Origin: JADKBO01 sp037968395
Lineage (GTDB): Bacteria; Bacteroidota; Bacteroidia; Chitinophagales; Saprospiraceae
DNA: 8,900 nucleotides
Direction of reading: 5' to 3'
NCBI GenBank assembly: GCA_037968395.1
Contig: JBBKVK010000140.1
Coordinates: forward strand, 1 to 8,900
Positions 1 to 7,406 of this stretch are shown here, piece by piece. The notes beneath the pieces were generated by a model. It worked only from the letters and a program-made list of their open reading frames with translations, made no database searches and was not told the DNA's origin. A program made the translations under genes and the position numbers. The first letter of the stretch is position 1. Each line of letters opens with the position of its first letter.

Positions 1-1
1 A

Positions 2-118
2 GCAAGAAAGGCAATTGAAATAGTACATTCCATTAGAAACACCACACCAATTGGCCTTAAAGGCGACTTTCATCCTTTTTGTAAATTTGACCTTTCAAAA
101 CATCCATTTAAACGATAA
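2..118 (+). CDS. C-terminal end of a Gfo/Idh/MocA-type oxidoreductase, possibly WbpB/WlbA-like (5' partial)
   Basis: An open frame enters from the left edge and stops at TAA 116-118, giving 38 residues that start ARKAIEIVHSIRNTTPIG and end in SKHPFKR. The helix-like start 'ARKAIEIV..IR' fits the last helix of Gfo/Idh/MocA oxidoreductases. The spacing AR...E.V..IR...HPF resembles, from memory, the C-terminus of Pseudomonas aeruginosa WbpB, the UDP-GlcNAcA 3-dehydrogenase of the di-N-acetylated mannuronic acid pathway. The stop lies 2 bases before the next start, so it belongs to the same operon. The family call rests on a short tail without any catalytic residues and stays tentative; that this is a real gene end is more certain, because of the tight spacing and plausible composition. 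Confidence 0.45.
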   Translation, partial: ARKAIEIVHSIRNTTPIGLKGDFHPFCKFDLSKHPFKR

Positions 119-120
119 GT

Positions 121-1185
121 ATGAGTTTGATGCATAAAGAAAATAATTCTTCAGAAGAAATTACTTTTAAAGATATAGTTAATAAAATTAATGAATATTA
201 TAAAGAGGGCCTAAAAAATTGGTGGAAAATATGCTTGATAGCTTTGATTTTTGGTGGCTTTAATTTTTATAAAGCGTATACAACTCTACCAATATATAAT
301 GCAGAAATCAAATTCTTTTTAGAAGGAGAGGGAAGTAATTCAGGAGGTCTTGGTGGGCTTTTAGGAAGCTTTGGAATAAAAACAGGAGGAGGGAAAAATA
401 ATCCATTTCAAATTATTGAAGTTATTGATAGCAAACTACAACTTACCGAGGTATTATTTAATGATCCTAACAAAAAGAAAGAATACTTAGCAAATAAAAT
501 AATAGATACATACGACCTTTCAAAAAATTGGGAAAAACAAAATCCTGACTTTAAAAACTTCTATTTTAAACATGATTCTATTCCTGTCTTTTCAGAACTA
601 GAAAAACAGGCGTTAGTTAATATAATAAATAGAGTTAAAAAAGACATATTTGGCCCAGCATTAAGGGGTGCTCAATTTGATGAAGACAGAGGATTTTATA
701 GTATTAATTCAGCCACAATATCTCCGGATATATCCTATGAACTCACAATGCAAAGTTATGAGAAAATAAAAAACTTTTATGAGTTTAAAGCATTACAAAG
801 CTATATTCAAACAAGAGATATTCTTAAAAGCAAACTTGATTCATTAGATCGTACTGTTAGATCAAAAATGTATCAAATTAATAAGTTTGGAGATAGTAAT
901 AGAGGCCTCGTTTCCCTAGAAAAAGGAACCCAAAAAGATATATTGCAGAGAGAAATAACTGGACTTTCTTTAGCCCAAGCTGAAGCATATAAAACCTATG
1001 AAATGGCAGAATTTAACTTACAAAATAGAAGAAACCAATTTTTGATTATTGACGAACCTTATCAGCCAATAAATTCGTACCAGCCATCCATATTAATGAA
1101 TACTCTAATGGGTTTGTTTTTAGGGTTTTTGCTTGGTACAATACTTGTAATTGCAAGGAGATTATATAAAGAAGCAATGGTCTAA
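121..1185 (+). CDS. wzz: Wzz-like polysaccharide chain-length regulator (polysaccharide co-polymerase)
   Basis: This 354-residue inner-membrane protein should set the length of the polymer made by a Wzy-type polymerase. Topology is typical of the family: a short cytoplasmic N-terminus, a first membrane segment at about residues 35-52, a large periplasmic domain, and a second membrane segment at about 323-345 followed by only about 9 cytoplasmic residues. Just before the second segment is a proline-bearing stretch, PYQPINSYQPS (313-323), and inside it GxxxG-like glycines (331-339), both Wzz hallmarks. Residues about 215-310 look helical and charged, as in the long periplasmic helices of Wzz. 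A glycine-rich stretch at 69-91 follows the first beta strand. There is no fused Wzc tyrosine-kinase domain. ATG 121 gives the longest frame after the upstream stop; ATG 130 (Met4) is a possible alternative. No Shine-Dalgarno sequence is evident. Whether the polymer is O-antigen or capsule cannot be told from here. Confidence 0.85.
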   Translation: MSLMHKENNSSEEITFKDIVNKINEYYKEGLKNWWKICLIALIFGGFNFYKAYTTLPIYNAEIKFFLEGEGSNSGGLGGLLGSFGIKTGGGKNNPFQIIEVIDSKLQLTEVLFNDPNKKKEYLANKIIDTYDLSKNWEKQNPDFKNFYFKHDSIPVFSELEKQALVNIINRVKKDIFGPALRGAQFDEDRGFYSINSATISPDISYELTMQSYEKIKNFYEFKALQSYIQTRDILKSKLDSLDRTVRSKMYQINKFGDSNRGLVSLEKGTQKDILQREITGLSLAQAEAYKTYEMAEFNLQNRRNQFLIIDEPYQPINSYQPSILMNTLMGLFLGFLLGTILVIARRLYKEAMV

Positions 1186-1215
1186 GAAAAATGAATAATA
1201 ACACAGAATTATATA

Positions 1216-2187
1216 ATGGGTAAGAAATATTCTATACTTGTAACAGGAGGTGCAGGGTTTATTGGATCAAATTTAGTCGAATCACTATTAAAAGATGATA
1301 GAGTTTCTTTAGTGAGAGTCTTAGATAATCTTGCAACGGGCTTTGAATCAAATATATCAAATTTTTATAATAATGAAAAGTTTGAGTTTCTAAATGGTGA
1401 TATTCGAGACCTAAGTGTATGTAATAATGCATGTAAAGGTATTGACCTAATTAGTCACCAGGCGGCTCTTGGTTCGGTACCACGAAGTATAAAAGACCCT
1501 ATAACCACGAATGAAGTCAATATAAACGGAACACTAAATATTTTTAAAGCAGCAGTAGATAATAAGATTAAAAGAGTCGTTTTTGCAGCTTCTTCATCAA
1601 CATATGGAGATAGCCAAAACCTTCCAAAAGTTGAACACATAATAGGCAACCCATTGTCACCTTATGCCATCACAAAATATGTGAATGAATTATATGCGGA
1701 TGTTTTTGCAAAAACATATGGCATTGAATATATAGGGTTAAGATATTTCAATGTTTATGGACCCAAGCAAGACCCTAATGGAGCTTATGCTGCTGTGATA
1801 CCTCTATTTTTTAAAAAAGCTATTGATGATAAAGCTCCAATAATTAATGGAGATGGGTCCTTTAGTAGAGATTTTACATTTGTTCAAAATGCAGTAGAGG
1901 CAAACATAAAAGCACTATTTGTTGATAACGAAATGGCAATAAATCAAGTTTTCAATATAGCCTGTGGAGAACGAACAACCCTAGTAGAACTATGGCAAAA
2001 GATCTGTGAAGTATCTGGAAAGGAGATTGCTGCTAAATTTGGTCCAAATAGAGAAGGAGACATTCCTCATAGTCTCGCTGATATTTCGAAAGCGAAAGAA
2101 TTACTTACTTATACAGCGGAATATAAATTAAATGATGGTTTGAAGAAGACGTTTGAATGGTTTGATGAACAAAACAAGTCGAATTAA
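1216..2187 (+). CDS. wbpP: WbpP-type UDP-N-acetylglucosamine (or UDP-GlcNAcA) 4-epimerase
   Basis: This 323-residue extended short-chain dehydrogenase (SDR) should interconvert the gluco and galacto forms of UDP-N-acetylhexosamines or their uronic acids, using tightly bound NAD in the cytoplasm. The Rossmann motif GGAGFIG is at 11-17. The catalytic serine is within Ser126-128, and Tyr150-xxx-Lys154 completes the active site. The stretch HQAALGSVPRSIKDPITTN (81-99) and 'RYFNVYGPKQDPNGAYAAV' (176-194) agree closely, from memory, with P. aeruginosa WbpP and related TviC/Gne enzymes rather than with plain GalE. In HSLAD (284-288) a small Ser285 sits where GalE has a bulky gate residue, consistent with N-acetylated substrates. 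It starts 30 bases after the wzz stop, the widest gap in the window, and its TAA overlaps the next ATG by one base. Preference between UDP-GlcNAc and UDP-GlcNAcA cannot be decided from the sequence. Confidence 0.88.
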   Translation: MGKKYSILVTGGAGFIGSNLVESLLKDDRVSLVRVLDNLATGFESNISNFYNNEKFEFLNGDIRDLSVCNNACKGIDLISHQAALGSVPRSIKDPITTNEVNINGTLNIFKAAVDNKIKRVVFAASSSTYGDSQNLPKVEHIIGNPLSPYAITKYVNELYADVFAKTYGIEYIGLRYFNVYGPKQDPNGAYAAVIPLFFKKAIDDKAPIINGDGSFSRDFTFVQNAVEANIKALFVDNEMAINQVFNIACGERTTLVELWQKICEVSGKEIAAKFGPNREGDIPHSLADISKAKELLTYTAEYKLNDGLKKTFEWFDEQNKSN

Positions 2188-3395
2188 TGACCCAAAAATA
2201 TGATTTAGTTATTATTGGCGGGGGCATTGTAGGGCTTGCTACAGCATATCAGACCATTATTGCAAACCCAAGTCTCAGTATCGCAATAATTGAAAAAGAG
2301 GATCAAGTTGCCAAACACCAAACAGGAAACAATAGTGGCGTTATTCATTCTGGGATATATTATAAACCAGGAAGCCTAAAGGCAGAAAACTGTAAAAAGG
2401 GATATCATGATTTAATTAATTTTTGTGATAATAATAATGTAGAATATGATATCTGTGGTAAAATAATTGTTTCAACAAAACCGACAGAGAAAGCTTCATT
2501 TGAGAACATTTATACTAGAGGGTTAGAAAACCAACTAGAAGGAATAAAAAAAATGAGCTCTTCAGAGGTTAAAGAAATAGAACCACATGTTCAATGTTTA
2601 GAGGCAATATGGGTTCCTCAAGCTGGTATTATTAACTATAAAGAAGTTGCAAATAAATATTTAGAACTTTTTATAAATTTAGGAGGGACATTTTTTCCAA
2701 ACACGAAAGTGATTGGGTTGACAAAGAATACTAATGAAACTATTATCAAAACCGTATCAGGTGAATTTAGCACAAAACTAGTAGTAAACTGTGCTGGCTT
2801 GTATTCTGATAAAATAACACAAATGGAAAATGAATCTATGAAATCAATCATGATTATTCCATTTAGAGGAGAGTATTATGAGCTCAATAAAAACAAAGAA
2901 TATTTAGTTAACAACCTTATTTACCCAGTTCCAAACCCAGACTTTCCATTTTTAGGAGTACATTTTACAAGAATGATTAAAGGAGGAATTGAGGCAGGAC
3001 CAAATGCCGTTTTAGCTTTTAGTAGAGAAGGATATAAAAGATGGGATGTAAACATAAAAGAACTTTATGAAGTCTTGACATTTCCTGGGTTTAGGAAGGT
3101 TGCAAATAAATATTGGGATGAGGGTTGGATGGAAATAAAAAGATCATTTTCAAAGAAACTATTTGTAGAGTCAATGCAAGAAATTATTCCAGAAATTGAG
3201 GAAAAAGATGTGTTTAGGGCTGGTTCAGGAGTTAGAGCTCAAGCCTGTGATACTGAGGGTGGGCTATTAGATGACTTTAAAATAATAGAGAATAATAACT
3301 TTATTCATGTATGCAATGCTCCTTCTCCAGCTGCTACATCAAGCTTAGCTATTGGAGAAACAATATCGAAATTAATAAAATCTAAAATATCGTGA
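2187..3395 (+). CDS. lhgO: L-2-hydroxyglutarate oxidase (LhgO/YgaF-like FAD-dependent oxidoreductase)
   Basis: This 402-residue flavoprotein of the DAO superfamily resembles E. coli LhgO (YgaF), which oxidises L-2-hydroxyglutarate to 2-oxoglutarate and passes electrons to the membrane quinone pool. The FAD dinucleotide motif GGGIVG is at 11-16, with Glu36 at the end of the second strand for the ribose. Strong family signatures follow: HQTGNNSGVIHSGIYY (44-59) with PGSLKAENC next, FRGEYYELN (226-234), then 'IYPVPNPDFPFLGVHFTRM', GPNAVLAFSREGY, and near the C-terminus SGVRAQA and CNAPSPAATSS. These match E. coli LhgO nearly position by position; the protein ends about 20 residues earlier than E. 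coli LhgO but looks complete. ATG 2187 shares a base with the previous stop (TAATG). The gene is unexpected in a polysaccharide operon. A role in recycling 2-hydroxyglutarate made by a WbpB-like enzyme is inferred; a different 2-hydroxy-acid substrate is possible. Confidence 0.85.
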   Translation: MTQKYDLVIIGGGIVGLATAYQTIIANPSLSIAIIEKEDQVAKHQTGNNSGVIHSGIYYKPGSLKAENCKKGYHDLINFCDNNNVEYDICGKIIVSTKPTEKASFENIYTRGLENQLEGIKKMSSSEVKEIEPHVQCLEAIWVPQAGIINYKEVANKYLELFINLGGTFFPNTKVIGLTKNTNETIIKTVSGEFSTKLVVNCAGLYSDKITQMENESMKSIMIIPFRGEYYELNKNKEYLVNNLIYPVPNPDFPFLGVHFTRMIKGGIEAGPNAVLAFSREGYKRWDVNIKELYEVLTFPGFRKVANKYWDEGWMEIKRSFSKKLFVESMQEIIPEIEEKDVFRAGSGVRAQACDTEGGLLDDFKIIENNNFIHVCNAPSPAATSSLAIGETISKLIKSKIS

Positions 3396-4375
3396 AAATA
3401 GATAATTCAAAAGTACTTGTAATTGGTGGCGCAGGCTTTATAGGAAGTTTTGTTGTTGCTGAGTTGTTAAAAGAAAATGTCGCAGAAGTTGTAGTTTACG
3501 ACAACTTTGCAAGAGGTAAAAAAGAATACCTTACTGAATCTCTTAAAGATCCAAGATGTAAACTGTTTCCTATTGGTGGGGATATTCGTGAAATAGACAT
3601 ATTAAATAAAGCTATGGAAGGTAAGGACTTTGTAGTATGTTTAGCAGCCATGTGGTTACTACATTGTAAAGATTTTCCTAGAACAGCATTTGATGTTAAT
3701 ATCGGTGGCACATTCAATGTATTAGAAGCTTGTGTCAATAATAAAATTAAAAAACTGATTTGGTCTTCATCAGCATCTGTATATGGTGATGCCGTAGAAC
3801 TTCCGATGACCGAAAATCATCCATACAATAATAAGAATTTTTATGGTGCAACAAAAATAGCAGGAGAGGCTATGGCAACTGCGTTTAATGACAGATATGG
3901 TCTTCAAGTGATTGGGTTGCGATATATGAATGTCTATGGACCACACCAAGATCAAACAGCTGCATATACAGGTGTAGTACCTATTATGCTAAACAAAATT
4001 GAAGCAAATGAAGCTCCAGTCATAAATGGTGACGGTAGCCAAGCGTATGATTTTATTTATGTGGAGGATGTTGCAAAATGTAATGTGGATGCTTTAAAAT
4101 CTGACACAGAATTTGGCTTTTATAATGTTGGTACAGAAGTACAGACTTCTATAAAACAATTATGTGATACAATCTTAGACTTAAAAAAATCAGATCTTAA
4201 AGTTATATATAAACCATATTCAGAGGACGATGCTAGAGCTCTAGTACAAAATCGAATAGGTAGCAAGGTAAAAGCCGAAAAAGAACTTGGATTTAAGTAC
4301 AATTATTCTTTAGTAGAAGGGTTGCAAAAACTTGTAGATTGGAGAATTGAAACAGGAGTAGATAAAACAAAATAA
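3392..4375 (+). CDS. NAD-dependent epimerase/dehydratase of the extended SDR family, substrate unknown
   Basis: This 327-residue extended SDR should act on a nucleotide sugar. GGAGFIG is at 12-18, the acidic NAD-ribose residue is about Asp37, SSSAS is at 125-129 with Ser127 the likely catalytic serine, and Tyr151-xxx-Lys155 completes the triad. It is a distant paralogue of the 1216-2187 epimerase; both share 'NVYGP..D...AY.G/A.VP' and INGDGS. It differs where substrate is bound: the loop after LAA reads MWLLHCKDFPRTAF (87-100), and Arg288 in NRIGSK seems to fall at the position of the small gate residue of WbpP. Plain GalE activity is therefore doubtful. The start is GTG 3392, which overlaps the previous TGA by four bases (GTGA); no better start lies nearby, and the Rossmann strand begins at residue 7. 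The next gene is a sugar aminotransferase one base downstream, so a keto-sugar product or an epimerised amino-sugar precursor is plausible. Confidence 0.85.
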   Translation: MKIDNSKVLVIGGAGFIGSFVVAELLKENVAEVVVYDNFARGKKEYLTESLKDPRCKLFPIGGDIREIDILNKAMEGKDFVVCLAAMWLLHCKDFPRTAFDVNIGGTFNVLEACVNNKIKKLIWSSSASVYGDAVELPMTENHPYNNKNFYGATKIAGEAMATAFNDRYGLQVIGLRYMNVYGPHQDQTAAYTGVVPIMLNKIEANEAPVINGDGSQAYDFIYVEDVAKCNVDALKSDTEFGFYNVGTEVQTSIKQLCDTILDLKKSDLKVIYKPYSEDDARALVQNRIGSKVKAEKELGFKYNYSLVEGLQKLVDWRIETGVDKTK

Positions 4376-4376
4376 A

Positions 4377-5516
4377 ATGGAAAAAAGAAACATACCAATT
4401 GGGTTACCTTCAATGGGGATAGAAGAATGGGAAGCAACCAAAGAACCGATTATGAGTGGATGGATTACTCAGGGTCCAAAAGTCAGAGAATTTGAAAAAA
4501 TGTTTGCTGAACGTCACAACGTGAAACATGCTCTAGCTGTAAGTAATTGCACAACAGCTCTTCATTTAGCATTAGTAGCTTGTGGCGTTGGACCAGGAGA
4601 CGAGGTCATTGTGCCTGCTTTTACATGGGTTTCTACAGCCAATGCAGTTATGTATTGCAATGCTACTCCTATATTTGTTGATATTGATATAAACACCTTT
4701 AATTTAGACTTAGAGCAGATTAAACTTAAAGTCACTAATAAAACCAAAGCAATAATTCCAGTTCATTTATTTGGCTTGTGTGCAGACACAGATTATATTA
4801 AACAGCATTTTCCTAATTTAAAGATTGTGGAGGATGGTGCTTGTGCTGCCGGGTCAGCTCTTCACGGTAAACCTGCAGGAGGACTTGGCCATATAGGTTG
4901 TTTTTCTTTTCATCCAAGAAAATCTGTCACTACTGGCGAAGGTGGAATGTTAACTACAGACGATGATGACCTAGCAGACCACTTGAACAAACTGCGTAAT
5001 CACGGAGCTTCTATTTCAGAGGAACAAAGACACCATGGTCCAAAACCGTATATTCTTGCAGCTTTTGAAATGATAGGGTATAACTATCGAATGACAGATA
5101 TACAAGGTGCGGTAGGTGTGGTACAACTTAGAAAACTAGATCAATTTATTGATGAAAGACAAAAGTGGTCGGAGTATTATGAAGAGGGACTAAAAGACAT
5201 TAAATGGTTAACCACACCAAAAAAACCTGCAGGATATAAACATGGATGGCAAAGCTATGTAACTTTTGTAGATGAATCTATTGCTCCTATGAAGCGAAAT
5301 GAAATAATGGAAATACTGCAACAACAAGGAATTTCTACAAGACCGGGAACTCATGCAGTTCACATGTTAGACGTTTATGCAAACATGTTTGATATCAAAC
5401 CGCAAGATTTTCCAAATGCATTTAAAGCAGATCAATATTCTATGTCTATCCCCATGCATAACAAAATGGTAAAAGAAGACTTTGATTATATTATTGAGGC
5501 ATTAAAAAACCTATAA
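4377..5516 (+). CDS. DegT/DnrJ/EryC1/StrS-family PLP-dependent sugar aminotransferase
   Basis: This 379-residue fold-type I PLP enzyme should transfer an amino group, usually from glutamate, to a keto group on a nucleotide sugar. Family landmarks are present in order: SNCTTALHLAL (56-66) for phosphate binding, GPGDEVIVPAFTWVSTANA (72-90), the pyridine-binding Asp153 in VEDGACAAGS, the Schiff-base lysine Lys182 in SFHPRKSVTTGEGGM (177-191), and GYNYRMTDIQGAVG (234-247) for the partner-subunit contact. The C-terminal RPGTHAVHM motif and 'SMSIPMHNKM' ending are also typical. The lysine context with TTGEGG looks more like the 4-aminotransferase branch (perosamine, ArnB, PseC type) than WbpE-type 3-aminotransferases, but regiochemistry cannot be read securely. 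It starts one base after the SDR stop, and a functional pair with that SDR is likely. The glutamate donor yields 2-oxoglutarate, the same metabolite made by the LhgO-like enzyme. Confidence 0.9.
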   Translation: MEKRNIPIGLPSMGIEEWEATKEPIMSGWITQGPKVREFEKMFAERHNVKHALAVSNCTTALHLALVACGVGPGDEVIVPAFTWVSTANAVMYCNATPIFVDIDINTFNLDLEQIKLKVTNKTKAIIPVHLFGLCADTDYIKQHFPNLKIVEDGACAAGSALHGKPAGGLGHIGCFSFHPRKSVTTGEGGMLTTDDDDLADHLNKLRNHGASISEEQRHHGPKPYILAAFEMIGYNYRMTDIQGAVGVVQLRKLDQFIDERQKWSEYYEEGLKDIKWLTTPKKPAGYKHGWQSYVTFVDESIAPMKRNEIMEILQQQGISTRPGTHAVHMLDVYANMFDIKPQDFPNAFKADQYSMSIPMHNKMVKEDFDYIIEALKNL

Positions 5517-5519
5517 TTA

Positions 5520-7406
5520 ATGTGTGGAATAACAGGTATCCTTAACTTTGATCAACAACCAGTTGCTCACAATACGATTAAAAGTATGGTGGACATGATT
5601 GCCCATAGAGGACCTGATGGTGAAGGTATATATATCGATGATCATATGGCACTGGGACATCGTAGACTTTCTATTCTAGACGTATCTCCTAAAGGGTCAC
5701 AGCCAATGGCCTCGCATAATGGAGAATGGGTAATAGTATTCAATGGGTGTATTTATAATTATTTAGATCTAAGGCTTGAATTAAAATCTAAAGGACATCA
5801 TTTTATTTCCACAGGAGATACCGAAGTAATTTGTGAAGGGGTAGCCGAATATGGGGTAGATTTTTTTAAGAGACTGGATGGAATGTTTGCTATAGCAGCT
5901 TGGCACAAACCTAGTAAAACCTTATGGTTGAGTAGAGATCGGTATGGAGTAAAACCACTCTATTATTACCAAAAAAATGGAGTATTGCTTTTTGGATCTG
6001 AGATTAAGGCTTTTTTAAATCACCCCAAGTTTAAGGTTGAAGTAAATTTATCAGCTTTAAATGAGTATTTTACGTTTCAGAACGTATTTACATACAACAC
6101 CTTGTTTGATGGTGTTACCATGCTACCTCCTGCTAACACAGTTAAAATCAATGCAGAAACGCCACTGCTCCATCATAGCTGGTGGGACTATAATTTTACA
6201 GAACCTGATAACAATATATCTCTTGAAGAAGCAACCAAAGAAACAGAACGGTTACTTACAAAAGCTGTGGCGAAACAAATGGTGTCGGATGTTCCAGTTG
6301 GCAGTTATTTGAGTGGAGGTATGGATAGTGGTTCACTGAGTGTGCTAGCAAGTAAACATGTCGATCGGATGTATACATTCACTGCAGGATTTGAAATGAG
6401 CGAGGTGCATGGAGTAGAATCTGGATATGATGAACGGATAGATGCAGAGTTGACGGCTAACTTTATCAAAAGTGAACACTATGAGCAAGTGCTAAACGCT
6501 GGTGACATTAGATGGGCACTACCTAAGGTTGTTTGGCATTTAGAGGACTTAAGAGTTGGAATGAGCTATCCAAACTATTATATCAGCCGACTTGCTAGCA
6601 AGTTTGTAAAGGTATGTTTACAAGGTACAGGAGGAGATGAGTTATATGGTGGTTACCCTTGGAGGTACTATAGAATTTTTCAATCTTTGGATCAAAAATC
6701 ATTTTTTGACAATTACTATGGCTTTTGGCAACGGTTGACAAACGACGAGGATAAAAAGAACCTTTTTCAGAGTGATGTATACAATGCAATTAATGTCAAT
6801 GAACCAAGAGAAATATTCGAAAGAGTATTTACCTTCAATAAAGACTTAAAGTATAACACTGCAGAAGAACAAATTCAAAATAGTCTATATTTTGAAATAA
6901 AAACATTTCTACCAGGATTACTATTAGTTGGTGATAAGTTAGCAATGGCAAATGGACTAGAAGAACGATTTCCATTTTTAGATAATAATCTAGTAGAATT
7001 TGCACAAAAAATACCTGTCAAGCACAAATTAGGCAATTTGGAGCTTATGAAGAAGGTAGATGAAAATTTGATGGGAGATAAGAAAAGAGCTTATAAAGAA
7101 TTTGACGATGGAAAGACCGTCTTGCGTCGTGCTATGAGTGGCATCCTTCCAGAAAGAATTGTAAATAGAAAGAAGCAAGGGTTTAGTGCTCCTGACGAAA
7201 GTTGGTATAGAGGTGAAAATGCAGATTATGTTAAAGAATTATTGTTAGGCAAAAACATAGCATGTCATCAATTTATTCAGCCTTCTTTTATCGAAAAGAC
7301 TATTTATGAACACTGTGAAAAAAGAATTAATCATAGACTCTTATTATGGTCATTGATGAACTTTGAATGGTGGTGTAGGTTGTTTTTACACAATGAAAAG
7401 ATTTAA
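5520..7406 (+). CDS. asnB: AsnB-like glutamine amidotransferase (asparagine synthase family), probably amidating a sugar acid
   Basis: This 628-residue enzyme has an N-terminal class II glutaminase domain (about 2-215) and a C-terminal ATP-dependent synthetase domain (about 240-625). The start is fixed because Cys2 in MCGITGI must become the N-terminal nucleophile. The glutaminase also has HRGPDGEG (29-36), Arg49 in GHRRLSILD, Asn75-Gly76 and Asp100 in TGDTE. The ATP-pyrophosphatase loop is SGGMDSGS (265-272). Further synthetase landmarks are GTGGDELYGGYPWRY (369-383), DKLAMANGLEERFPFLD (472-488) and KKQGFSAPD (551-559). Oddity: FNGCIYN (74-80) has Cys77 where E. coli-type AsnB has a glutamine-contacting Glu. 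Free-asparagine synthesis is possible, but the operon setting suggests conversion of a hexuronic acid carboxylate to an amide, as proposed for WbpS of Pseudomonas and WbtH of Francisella. That role is inference from context. Its stop is followed in the same frame by AAA and the TTG start of the next gene. Confidence 0.88.
   Translation: MCGITGILNFDQQPVAHNTIKSMVDMIAHRGPDGEGIYIDDHMALGHRRLSILDVSPKGSQPMASHNGEWVIVFNGCIYNYLDLRLELKSKGHHFISTGDTEVICEGVAEYGVDFFKRLDGMFAIAAWHKPSKTLWLSRDRYGVKPLYYYQKNGVLLFGSEIKAFLNHPKFKVEVNLSALNEYFTFQNVFTYNTLFDGVTMLPPANTVKINAETPLLHHSWWDYNFTEPDNNISLEEATKETERLLTKAVAKQMVSDVPVGSYLSGGMDSGSLSVLASKHVDRMYTFTAGFEMSEVHGVESGYDERIDAELTANFIKSEHYEQVLNAGDIRWALPKVVWHLEDLRVGMSYPNYYISRLASKFVKVCLQGTGGDELYGGYPWRYYRIFQSLDQKSFFDNYYGFWQRLTNDEDKKNLFQSDVYNAINVNEPREIFERVFTFNKDLKYNTAEEQIQNSLYFEIKTFLPGLLLVGDKLAMANGLEERFPFLDNNLVEFAQKIPVKHKLGNLELMKKVDENLMGDKKRAYKEFDDGKTVLRRAMSGILPERIVNRKKQGFSAPDESWYRGENADYVKELLLGKNIACHQFIQPSFIEKTIYEHCEKRINHRLLLWSLMNFEWWCRLFLHNEKI

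Noticed and set aside
82..89. TAAATTTG, a match to the Bacteroidota -7 promoter motif TAnnTTTG, just before wzz
   Set aside because: It lies inside the end of the upstream coding region, and I find no -33 TTTG-like element at the usual spacing; the motif is frequent by chance in AT-rich sequence.
1191..1223. A 10-codon open frame (ATG 1191 to TAA 1221) between wzz and the epimerase, overlapping the epimerase start
   Set aside because: It is Asn-rich and too short to judge, and such frames are expected by chance in AT-rich DNA. A leader-peptide role would need ribosome profiling or conservation.
1249..3440. Similar DNA at the 5' ends of the two epimerase genes (around 1249 and 3427), as a possible repeat
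   Set aside because: The similarity is the shared GGAGFIG-coding Rossmann motif of distant paralogues, with many synonymous differences; it is not a DNA repeat or recent duplication.
4377..5516. Assignment of the DegT enzyme as WbpE (3-aminotransferase) to complete a WbpB-E-D pathway
   Set aside because: The lysine context (SFHPRKSVTTGEGG) and N-terminus look more like the 4-aminotransferase branch, so a WbpE call is not supported; only a phylogeny could settle it.
6061..6312. An 83-codon + strand open frame inside the amidotransferase gene
   Set aside because: It is fully contained in the well-supported AsnB-like frame, and its translation has no recognisable domain.
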